Shown: in pieces, positions 1 through 5,513 of the stretch
How positions within the stretch are numbered: position 1 is the stretch's first letter
Layout of the letters: the number at the start of each line of letters is the position of its first letter
DNA from: Atopobium sp.
GTDB taxonomy: Bacteria > Actinomycetota > Coriobacteriia > Coriobacteriales > Atopobiaceae
Assembly (NCBI GenBank): GCA_015259045.1
Contig: JABZHD010000078.1
Location: forward strand, 1 to 5,727
Length of the DNA stretch: 5,727 bases
Direction: 5' to 3'
Notes under the pieces: generated by a model
Told to the model about the DNA's origin: nothing
The model's input: the letters and a program-made list of their open reading frames with translations, nothing else
The model's database searches: none
Position numbers and translations under genes: made by a program

Positions 1-119
1 CTGTTAGACGGAGCGGAAGGCTGTTCAAGCGAGCAACCTGCGCAAAGACCTGCTGTCGAGAAACCCATTGCAGCTAGAAAGCCTTTTCTTGTCAAACCCT
101 TGTAATCAGATGCGTTCAT
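1..119 (-). CDS. ABC transporter substrate-binding lipoprotein, N-terminus (partial; probably ThiY-like)
   Basis: Only the first 39 codons are present; the gene runs off the window at position 1. The translation starts MNASDYKGLTRKGFLAAMGF and continues STAGLCAGCSLEQPSAPSN. It shows a basic stretch, a hydrophobic segment (about residues 13-28) and a lipobox-like CAGC with Cys29 as the likely lipidated residue, followed by a Pro/Ser-rich mature start typical of tethered binding proteins. T10-R11-K12-G13-F14-L15 resembles a Tat motif with RK in place of RR. It begins 34 nt after the permease stop codon, with an AAGAAG-type purine-rich ribosome site upstream, so it is very likely co-transcribed with the permease. 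Position after a ThiX-like permease under a TPP riboswitch suggests ThiY, which binds a pyrimidine precursor of thiamin (known for the family). The binding domain itself is not visible, so the function is inferred from context. Confidence 0.8.
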   Translation of the reverse strand, partial: MNASDYKGLTRKGFLAAMGFSTAGLCAGCSLEQPSAPSN

Positions 120-153
120 GCGGTTATCACTTCTTTCTTTGAACCAGTTAAGA

Positions 154-927
154 TTAGTGCGTGGATTCTCCACTGTCTTGAGATGTATCCCAAGGAAGCG
201 CACGCTTTTGGACAAGTTCTACGAGCTTCATCAACACCAGCGACAACGCAGAAACCACCACGATTGCTGCAAACATCCTGTCGTATGCAAATGCTTTTCT
301 GACGCGCGTCATATACACGCCAAGGCCAGCATCGCCACCCAGCCACTCTGCAATTACTGCGCCAATTACGGCGTAGGTCACACTCATTTTGAGTCCCGAG
401 AAGAACTGCGGCGCAGCAGCAGCCAACTTAACATGCCAGAAAATCTGTGCACGACTAGCTCCCATGGTGGTCATCAGATCAACCATATCGGGATCAATCG
501 ATTTAAATGCCGAGTTCAGCGCCACGGTAATAGGGAAAAACGTTGAAATAGCTACAAGAACAATCTTTGGCAAGAGGCCATACCCCAGCCAAAGTACCAA
601 AAGCGGAGCAATGGTCACAATAGGAATAGTTTGTGAGATAGTTACAAGTGGAGAAAGTAGCTTGTCCAGCGTTTTAAAGAAGTCCATAAGAACCGCAAGC
701 GCAAAGCCAATAAAAACTCCAATGGCCAAGCCAACAAGGGATTCTAAAAGCGTAATCCCTGTATGCGCCATAAGGAGCTGAAAGTCTTTAACCAGTGCAA
801 ATACAACCTGAACAGGAGTTGGAACAAGGTAATTTGGAATAATTCCTGCAACAATAACAAGCTGCCAGAGCACAAGAAAAGAAGTAAGGGATATGGCTTG
901 CAATGCAAACTGAGAAAGTTTTTTCAT
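154..927 (-). CDS. thiX: ThiX-like ABC transporter permease for a thiamin pyrimidine precursor
   Basis: This is a 257-residue inner-membrane permease of the BPD_transp_1 superfamily (SsuC/TauC/ThiX branch). About six hydrophobic helices are visible, near residues 11-30, 58-80, 92-113, 117-138, 181-196 and 216-240. The cytoplasmic EAA loop that contacts the ATPase is at about 148-173, with the conserved Gly156-Ala157 and Pro173 (DLMTTMGASRAQIFWHVKL region). EWLGG (194-198) followed by GLGVYMTRVRKAF matches my recollection of ThiX-type permeases. Length is normal for the family. The ATG at 925-927 follows a near-perfect ribosome site, AAGGAGG at 932-938. A TPP riboswitch lies directly upstream and a lipoprotein gene directly downstream; the ATPase (ThiZ) would be expected beyond position 1. 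ThiXYZ systems import formylaminopyrimidine or HMP-type thiamin breakdown products (established). The riboswitch makes a thiamin-related substrate very likely, but which pyrimidine cannot be read from sequence. Alternative: a permease for another thiamin-related compound. Confidence 0.9.
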   Translation of the reverse strand: MKKLSQFALQAISLTSFLVLWQLVIVAGIIPNYLVPTPVQVVFALVKDFQLLMAHTGITLLESLVGLAIGVFIGFALAVLMDFFKTLDKLLSPLVTISQTIPIVTIAPLLVLWLGYGLLPKIVLVAISTFFPITVALNSAFKSIDPDMVDLMTTMGASRAQIFWHVKLAAAAPQFFSGLKMSVTYAVIGAVIAEWLGGDAGLGVYMTRVRKAFAYDRMFAAIVVVSALSLVLMKLVELVQKRALPWDTSQDSGESTH

Positions 928-928
928 A

Positions 929-960
929 TGCCCTCCTTCTTGTAGTGCGTAAGGATGGCA
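929..960 (-). promoter_or_regulatory. Shine-Dalgarno-sequestering hairpin of the thi operon
   Basis: Read on the minus strand, TGCCATCCTT (960-951) can pair with AAGGAGGGCA (938-929). Nine of ten positions are complementary (one A-G mismatch), with a 12-nt loop ACGCACTACAAG. The 3' arm contains the whole ribosome binding site of the permease gene and ends one base before its ATG. It sits immediately after the TPP aptamer, so it is most simply the expression platform: when TPP is bound, the hairpin forms and blocks translation. There is no U-tract after it, so it is not an intrinsic terminator. The pairing is seen directly; the ligand response is inferred from known TPP riboswitch behaviour. 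Confidence 0.7.
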
Positions 961-1050
961 TTGACTCCCTACGCTGGCATTACCCAGATCAGGTTTATGG
1001 GTCGCAGCATAAGGTGCTGCCTCTCAGCCAGGCCATTTCCCAGCTCCCCG
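961..1050 (-). ncRNA. TPP riboswitch (THI element) aptamer
   Basis: The minus strand carries the hallmark conserved blocks of the thi-box in the correct order. GGGGAGC (1049-1043) is the 5' block. GGCTGAGA follows at 1029-1022. A P3 hairpin GCAGCA-CCTTA-TGCTGC lies at about 1020-1004. ACCTGATCTGGGTAATGCC and then AGCGTAGGGA (ending at 966) form the P4/P5 pyrophosphate-binding side. A P2 helix can be drawn between AGCTGG and CCTGGCT. This element binds thiamin pyrophosphate and represses thiamin synthesis and transport genes (established). It lies 34 nt upstream of the permease start, and its output is probably the ribosome-site hairpin at 960-929. An oddity is that the outer P1 stem is hard to draw beyond about two base pairs. 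Confidence 0.96.
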
Positions 1051-1057
1051 TATTTTT

Positions 1058-1085
1058 ATTATAGCGTGGATGCCTCTAACATCAA
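1058..1085 (-). promoter_or_regulatory. Sigma-70-type promoter of the TPP-regulated thi operon
   Basis: The minus strand has a perfect -10 box TATAAT (1063-1058). Sixteen nucleotides upstream is TTGATG (1085-1080), which matches four of six -35 consensus positions. The predicted start of transcription is at about 1051, only a base or two before the aptamer's GGGGAGC block, so the transcript would begin with the riboswitch. The close fit of promoter, riboswitch and ribosome site supports the call. The start site is inferred. Confidence 0.75.
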
Positions 1086-1219
1086 ATAAATAGTTAAACA
1101 ATCTCCCTAAAAGGCCTAATCTAGCAGCGTTTACTTAAATCGCGCATTTTTTGTACGCACTGAAACCGAGTACTCTGAAATCCTATGCCGCGAAGCCACG
1201 CGCTCCTAGCCTAACAGAA

Positions 1220-1861
1220 CTAGCCCAAAAGGTCTTTAAGTCCCAGCTTATCTGCCTCGGTAATTTGACGTACGACCTTTACGGGAGAACCAACAACAAG
1301 AGAATTGTCTGGAATATCTTTAGTAACCAGACTATTAGCACCAATTACACAGTTATTGCCAATAGTTACACCGGGAAGCACCGTTACGTTTCCGCCAAAC
1401 CAGCAGTTATCCCCTACCGTAATAGGTAAAGCTCGCTCATACCAAGCATTTCTCTCCTCAGCGTCTAAAGGATGCTGAACGGTGTACGCCTTAAATTGAG
1501 GACCCACAAAACTATGAGCACCAAAGGTAATAGGCGCGCAATCCATCAGGTATGCACCGTGGTTAATAAAGCTGTGTGGACCAATCTTGATGTTGAAGCC
1601 ATAGTCAACATGAAAAGGAGAAACTGCTGCGCTTCCCTCTCCCAATTCGTCGAGAAGTTCGGTCAAAATCTGACGACACTTTTCTTTATCGCTTGGGCGA
1701 GTCTGGTTAAACTCCCAGGCTAGATCCTTAGCACGCCAAAAAGCTGCGCTTTGTTCTGCATCAGCTTCACCGCCACACCACTCACCTGCACTCATACGCT
1801 CAAGCTTTGATTTCTTATTTTCTGAATTTGCGGTGGTTTGCTTTGGATCAATATCGTACAT
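1220..1861 (-). CDS. Maltose/galactoside O-acetyltransferase-like enzyme (hexapeptide-repeat, Maa/LacA family)
   Basis: This 213-residue cytoplasmic acyltransferase probably moves an acetyl group from acetyl-CoA to a sugar or related hydroxyl. After a charged leader of about 20 residues, a Mac-type N-terminal helical region (about 21-73) begins ERMSAGEW and contains FWRAKDLAWEFN. A left-handed beta-helix with hexapeptide repeats follows (about 88-203), with rungs such as ITFGAHSFVG, ITVGDNCWFGG and VTIGNNCVIGA. The HPLDAEERN segment carries the expected catalytic His130, and GSPVKVVR is the usual C-terminal signature. Start choice: the frame also opens with TTG six bases upstream, but AAGGAG (1873-1868) abuts that codon directly. 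The same site is spaced six bases from the ATG at 1861-1859, so the ATG is used here. Upstream is the kinase terminator; I see no clear promoter and no strong terminator after the gene. The family is secure; the acceptor is unknown, as many Maa-like proteins act on other substrates. Confidence 0.92.
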   Translation of the reverse strand: MYDIDPKQTTANSENKKSKLERMSAGEWCGGEADAEQSAAFWRAKDLAWEFNQTRPSDKEKCRQILTELLDELGEGSAAVSPFHVDYGFNIKIGPHSFINHGAYLMDCAPITFGAHSFVGPQFKAYTVQHPLDAEERNAWYERALPITVGDNCWFGGNVTVLPGVTIGNNCVIGANSLVTKDIPDNSLVVGSPVKVVRQITEADKLGLKDLLG

Positions 1862-1900
1862 AGCCAACTCCTTGTGCTTCTTTATGTAACAACAAGAAGT

Positions 1901-1934
1901 GTAATAAAAGAAGAGCCCCTGACGAGGCTCTTCT
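1901..1934 (-). terminator. Intrinsic terminator after the phosphotransferase gene
   Basis: On the minus strand a 9-bp perfect stem AGAAGAGCC (1934-1926) / GGCTCTTCT (1917-1909) encloses an 8-nt loop. It is followed by TTTATTAC (1908-1901), so the 3' side is T-rich. It begins 28 nt after the phosphotransferase stop codon and separates that gene from the acetyltransferase. On the plus strand the stem is followed by CAGCTAG, so it points one way. Confidence 0.85.
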
Positions 1935-1961
1935 CAGCTAGTTTAAAGTTCTTGTAACCAA

Positions 1962-2726
1962 CTACATTGCATCAAAAACATTTACCCACTTAAGCAGGAA
2001 CTCTGTTTCTTTCACACGACCGCGTGCAAGCTCTGCTGCAGCAATAATGCCAAGCCATTCGTTTACATACTGACGCGTGCAACCCTGCTTGGTGCAATAA
2101 AGATTGATGTACTTCTCAGCAAGCTCCTCATCACCGTGGAGAAGCAGGTGCAGATACGTTGTAGCGCAGTCTGCAGCGCCGTTGCCCTGTGTTGCGTGGG
2201 CCCAGTCAAGAATTACAGGAGCGCCATCCTCGGTGAGAATAACGTTGGAAGGAACAAAGTCACCGTGGCAGACCTTAGTGTGAGGCTTCATGCCGTCAAG
2301 CTTAAGCAGAAGCTCATACCTTGTAGCCTCATCAAGAATGTCTGGAATACTATTAATCATTCGGGTGAACTTGTCTTTTTGGCGAGTCAGAAGTGGTGCC
2401 TTATGAGCGTGGATGGCCAGCTCAATATCAACAAACTTATTGAGGTACTCATCCTCTTTTTCTGGATGCTCCTCAATCAGCTGCCTTATTGTTTTGCCTT
2501 CAACTTTTCTGGTTGAAATAGCCCAGCAATTACCAACCTTGCTAATCTCTACAAGAGATGGAACGTTGATGCCAGCCTGCTCAGCACGAGTGAGGTTTAA
2601 AGCCTCATTCATAATATCAGCAGAAGGTTTGCTTCCGCTGAACACCTTAACGACTGTGTCTCCGTTGTCGTACACAACTTTGTTATTACGCTCGACAATT
2701 ACCTTTTTATCAGCTTTGAGCTCCAT
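1962..2726 (-). CDS. APH/choline-kinase-fold small-molecule phosphotransferase, substrate unknown
   Basis: This 254-residue cytoplasmic kinase belongs to the aminoglycoside phosphotransferase-like (APH, Pfam PF01636-type) superfamily. The N-lobe has VVKVF with the probable ATP-binding Lys27, and a following helix with Glu41. The C-lobe has the catalytic loop H144-G-D146-F-V-P-S-N151, then ILDW with metal-binding Asp164. Length fits a minimal single-domain member. The longest frame opens with GTG at 2762, but GGAGG at 2736-2732 lies five bases before the ATG at 2726-2724, so that ATG is chosen; the extra 12 residues look like untranslated leader. The gene has its own terminator and an inverted repeat 58-89 nt before its start. 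Family members phosphorylate aminoglycosides, choline, thiamin, homoserine, sugars and other hydroxyl compounds. A thiamin kinase role is tempting because the thi operon lies nearby, but it is not in that operon, so this is only a guess. Nothing specifically indicates antibiotic resistance. Confidence 0.88.
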   Translation of the reverse strand: MELKADKKVIVERNNKVVYDNGDTVVKVFSGSKPSADIMNEALNLTRAEQAGINVPSLVEISKVGNCWAISTRKVEGKTIRQLIEEHPEKEDEYLNKFVDIELAIHAHKAPLLTRQKDKFTRMINSIPDILDEATRYELLLKLDGMKPHTKVCHGDFVPSNVILTEDGAPVILDWAHATQGNGAADCATTYLHLLLHGDEELAEKYINLYCTKQGCTRQYVNEWLGIIAAAELARGRVKETEFLLKWVNVFDAM

Positions 2727-2783
2727 AACAACCTCCAATAAGGTACTCATGCAGATACTCACTATCCACCTAGTAGTATTGTC

Positions 2784-2815
2784 GTTCTTCTCTAACTTCT
2801 CCTGGCGAGAAGAAC
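2784..2815. repeat. Inverted repeat with alternative pairing, upstream of the phosphotransferase
   Basis: GTTCTTCTC (2784-2792) and GAGAAGAAC (2807-2815) are a perfect 9-bp inverted repeat separated by 14 nt. The spacer contains a second CTTCTC (2796-2801) that can pair with the same GAGAAG (2807-2812) to make a 6-bp hairpin with a 5-nt loop. The two hairpins are mutually exclusive. The element lies 58-89 nt upstream of the kinase ATG. There is no T-tract on either side, so it is not a terminator. It may be an operator or an mRNA leader structure. A convincing promoter was not found, though TTGCCA (2841-2836, minus strand) resembles a -35 box with no good partner. Confidence 0.55.
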
Positions 2816-2892
2816 ACTCTTATTGGTTAAACGGTTGGCAAATTCGGTGAACGTAAACATCCCCAGCTAAAGCATGAATTTAGTCCCCTAAC

Positions 2893-2923
2893 AAAAATCC
2901 CTCGCTTTCTATGAAAGCGAGGG
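2893..2923 (-). terminator. Intrinsic terminator after the surface protein gene
   Basis: On the minus strand CCCTCGCTTTC (2923-2913) pairs perfectly with GAAAGCGAGGG (2909-2899) across a 3-nt ATA loop, giving an 11-bp stem. It is followed by ATTTTTG, a T-tract at about 2897-2893. It begins 28 nt after the stop codon of the surface protein and should separate it from the kinase. This is the strongest terminator in the window. Confidence 0.93.
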
Positions 2924-2951
2924 CTTTGCATACTATATGTAGGTATGTTGT

Positions 2952-5423
2952 TTACTGATCTTTACGAGTGCGAGCATATGCCCCAACACCAACAAAACCA
3001 GCGCCAACCGTTGCAAACGCAACCATAGCTACAACACTTGCATCACCAGTGTCAGGTGTGCGGTGCTTACGCTTCTTACCAGGCTTCTCTGGGGTTGGGG
3101 TTGGAGTTACTGGAGTCTCGGTGTTTGTAATGGTAAAGCCATTGACCATATCACCAGTAATCTCTGCAGTGTAACCCTCAATAGCATCCTCAGAGACGGT
3201 GTAAGCGATAGCGTGGCCATCTGCTGCGTAAAGATTTACACCATTAAAGGAGCTGGTCCAGTTATTTGCCTCAGAAAGAACAACGGTCTGACCAGTGTCA
3301 ACACCATCAGCAAGAAGGTGAACGGTTACGGAATCCTTCTTTGTACCGTTCCAAACCTTGGTTACTGGAATATCACGAGTTACAGGAGTGTCAGCCTTGT
3401 TAGTGAGAGTTGTAACATTGCCGTTAACCTCAGGAGTCTGAGCAGTCCAACCAGTTGGAGTGGACTCCTGGAAGGTCAGAGTAACGTTATCTGGAAGTCC
3501 AGTGAAAGTGTGCTCCCAGTTATTAGCTGCAGAAAGCTCAACAGAGTCAACACGGTAGCCATCAGCAACAAGGTAAACAGTGAGCTTCTCTGGAATAACT
3601 GCATCTGGATTTGCAGAAGTGTCCCAAACCTTCTTAACAGTTACATCCTGAGTGCCCTCTTCACCAGTAATAACGGTACCGTTAGAACCAATGCCACCAC
3701 CACGCTGTGCAGTGTTGCCGTAGATGAGCAGCTTAGCCTTATTCTGTGCAGCAGCAATTGACTCATGACGTGGGTTGGATTCAAGAGCAAGCATATCAGT
3801 GTTGTTAACGATATTGCTTACTTCTTCAGTAGTATGACGTGCAGCAGCTGGATCAGCTTCACCAAGGATTGAAGGAAGGTTGATAGTAACAGCGCCATCC
3901 TTTGTCCAGTGTGCAGAAGCGCCACCAAGCATGTAATCAGAAATGGTTGCGCCAGTAGACTCACCTGCACCGCGAACAGTTGCAATCTCATCACCAGCAC
4001 CGTTAGCGGTGTTGTTGAAGAATGCTACGCCATTTTTGGAGTGGAATTCAGCTACACCGGTTGGGCAGAACCAAGCACCACCACCAATAACAGTTGCGGT
4101 GTTGTTCTTAATTAGCGCGTTATTAATGTGGACAACATAAGGAACAGAAGCAACGTAAACTGCGCCGCCCTGGTCATTTGCAGTGTTATTGATAATTTCA
4201 CCAGCATTAAGGGTTACATTAGCAGATGCAACATAAATACCAGCACCAACACCCTTATCGCCAAGCTGGTTGGTGCCATTACTAGTGACCTTGTTTCCGT
4301 CAATAGAGCCGCCATTCATGGTGAAGCCAGCGCGATAAATGTTTGGCCAGTTATTCCATGGAGCACCAACCCTGGAATAAGGAACCTTCTGACCACCAAC
4401 AACACCAACAAACTGGTCGTAGGTAGCAACGCCACCGCCAGCAATGCCAGCAGTGTTGTTCTTGATGATGCCGTTATTCATAACAACGTTGCCGTTCCAG
4501 ATTACGTAGATACCACCACCGGACTCAGAAGCAACATTATTAGTAATAGAGCCACCGTTGAAGGTAAAGTCTGCCTTTGACTTAGAATCACCAGACTGAG
4601 GATTACCTGCGTAAATGTAGACGCCTGCACCTTCTTTGGCCTTGTTGTTAGTGATATAACCACCGTTCATGGTAGCTGTTGTTGTCTCACCGTTTGGATC
4701 CAAAGCATAGAGCATCAGACCACCAGAAGAATTAATGGTAGAAGAAGCATCGCCACCAGTGATGGTTCCGCCAGTCATAGTAAAATCTGCATTTCTTACC
4801 ATAACGCTACCAGAGTACTGATTGGTAAGAGTAGTGTTCTGAATGGTACCGTCACGGAGCTCACCTGTTGCACCATTTGCAACAGTGACTGCGCCACCAA
4901 GAGCGTTAGCAACCGTGCTGTCCTGAATGGTGCCGCCAGCCATAACAAACTTTGCACCAGCACCAGTGGTGAGAACTACGCCGTTATTTCCAGGATAAGG
5001 TTTTGCCTTACCGTTTTTAATAACGCCACGAAGCAAGGTAAAGCTACCACGGTTCTCAACGGCAAATGCAGTGTTGTTGCCATCAATGGTGGCGCCATCA
5101 AGAGTAACTGCGCCGCCAGAAGCAATCTTGAACATATAGAAATTAGAGCCGGTCATGGCACTTGTGATAGTTCCAGTACCCATCAACCTAATGTTCTTAT
5201 TAGCTGGAACCTGGACTGGAGCAGTAATGGTAAAGTCCGCATTTACCTGAACGATAGTCTGCGAACCATCTGCTGGAGCAGCAGCAATAGCAGCCAGCAG
5301 CTCAGCCTCTGAGGTAACAGGGGTGGTGTCTGCGAGTGCTTGCTTTGCAAGTCCTCCAACGAGCGAGAGTGCTAGCACAAACGTAGCAACAATCGCCATG
5401 CTCCAACGTGAAAGCCTTTTCAT
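2952..5423 (-). CDS. Wall-anchored surface protein: parallel beta-helix plus two Cna-B domains, TPDTG sorting signal
   Basis: This 823-residue exported protein probably acts as an adhesin or surface-display stalk. Residues 1-31 are a Sec signal peptide (MKRLSRW, hydrophobic core, ALA|D cleavage). Residues about 56-587 form a right-handed beta-helix with repeated 'NGGxI..NxA..GGGIYV' rungs (for example GGSITNNVASESGGGIYV, NGIIKNNTAGIAGGG, AGEIINNTANDQGGAVYV). The mature protein has one cysteine, Cys453, in GGGAWFCPTG. Two Cna-B domains follow. Domain 1 (about 591-676) has KKVWD with Lys598, Glu653 and Asn675; domain 2 (about 684-769) has TKVWN with Lys689, Glu745 and Asn767. These are candidate isopeptide-bond residues. 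A PVTPTPTPEKPGKKRKHR linker, the motif T789-P-D-T-G793, a membrane helix (about 795-816) and the tail RTRKDQ complete a sortase signal. Start: a TTG at 5474 opens the frame, but AAGGAG (5436-5431) sits seven bases before the ATG at 5423, which also begins the signal peptide. Architecture is clear; the ligand is unknown. Confidence 0.95.
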   Translation of the reverse strand: MKRLSRWSMAIVATFVLALSLVGGLAKQALADTTPVTSEAELLAAIAAAPADGSQTIVQVNADFTITAPVQVPANKNIRLMGTGTITSAMTGSNFYMFKIASGGAVTLDGATIDGNNTAFAVENRGSFTLLRGVIKNGKAKPYPGNNGVVLTTGAGAKFVMAGGTIQDSTVANALGGAVTVANGATGELRDGTIQNTTLTNQYSGSVMVRNADFTMTGGTITGGDASSTINSSGGLMLYALDPNGETTTATMNGGYITNNKAKEGAGVYIYAGNPQSGDSKSKADFTFNGGSITNNVASESGGGIYVIWNGNVVMNNGIIKNNTAGIAGGGVATYDQFVGVVGGQKVPYSRVGAPWNNWPNIYRAGFTMNGGSIDGNKVTSNGTNQLGDKGVGAGIYVASANVTLNAGEIINNTANDQGGAVYVASVPYVVHINNALIKNNTATVIGGGAWFCPTGVAEFHSKNGVAFFNNTANGAGDEIATVRGAGESTGATISDYMLGGASAHWTKDGAVTINLPSILGEADPAAARHTTEEVSNIVNNTDMLALESNPRHESIAAAQNKAKLLIYGNTAQRGGGIGSNGTVITGEEGTQDVTVKKVWDTSANPDAVIPEKLTVYLVADGYRVDSVELSAANNWEHTFTGLPDNVTLTFQESTPTGWTAQTPEVNGNVTTLTNKADTPVTRDIPVTKVWNGTKKDSVTVHLLADGVDTGQTVVLSEANNWTSSFNGVNLYAADGHAIAYTVSEDAIEGYTAEITGDMVNGFTITNTETPVTPTPTPEKPGKKRKHRTPDTGDASVVAMVAFATVGAGFVGVGAYARTRKDQ

Positions 5424-5476
5424 GGCAAAACTCCTTGCGCTTAGGGAGCTTGTAGTGACAAAACAATAAAACAATT

Positions 5477-5505
5477 ACTATAAAAGCGTAAAACAGTGCA
5501 ACTTT
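5477..5505 (-). promoter_or_regulatory. Possible promoter of the surface protein gene
   Basis: On the minus strand TATAGT (5482-5477) matches five of six -10 positions and lies in an AT-rich stretch between the Asp23/Gls24 stop codon and the surface protein start. The hexamer 17 nt upstream, AAAGTT (5505-5500), is a poor -35 match, so the call rests mainly on the -10 box. Transcription would start near 5470, giving a leader of about 47 nt before the ATG. No convincing terminator separates the two genes, so read-through from the upstream gene is also possible. Confidence 0.35.
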
Positions 5506-5513
5506 AGCGTACT

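Noticed and set aside
118..546. Plus-strand open frame of 142 codons
   Set aside because: It lies antisense to the permease coding region, has no ribosome site or recognisable domain, and is a frame shadow of the well-supported permease.
1131..1156. Plus-strand hairpin before TTTTTT at about 1146-1152
   Set aside because: The stem is broken by mismatches and there is no plus-strand gene to terminate.
1962..2726. Calling the kinase an aminoglycoside resistance gene
   Set aside because: Only superfamily motifs shared by many metabolic kinases are visible; no mobile element or resistance cassette is nearby.
2727..2762. Longer GTG start for the phosphotransferase at 2762
   Set aside because: An AGGTGG-like purine run does precede it, but the GGAGG five bases before the ATG at 2726 is better, and family N-termini begin near that ATG.
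3063..3761. Plus-strand open frame of 232 codons opposite the surface protein
   Set aside because: It is antisense to the Cna-B and late beta-helix coding region. Its composition reflects the repetitive reverse strand, with no family motif and no plausible start signal.
5431..5448. CTCC upstream of the surface protein pairing with its GGAG ribosome site
   Set aside because: Only four base pairs with a 10-nt loop; complements of this length to a ribosome site are common by chance.
5424..5474. Longer start (TTG at 5474) for the surface protein
   Set aside because: The extra 17 residues precede the signal peptide and have no ribosome site, and they cover the probable -10 box and leader. The ATG at 5423 has AAGGAG seven bases upstream and begins a normal signal peptide.
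5487..5512. Hairpin between the Asp23/Gls24 stop codon and the surface protein gene
   Set aside because: Only about four A-T pairs (TAAA/TTTA) form, so it is too weak to call a terminator despite a following TTTTAT.
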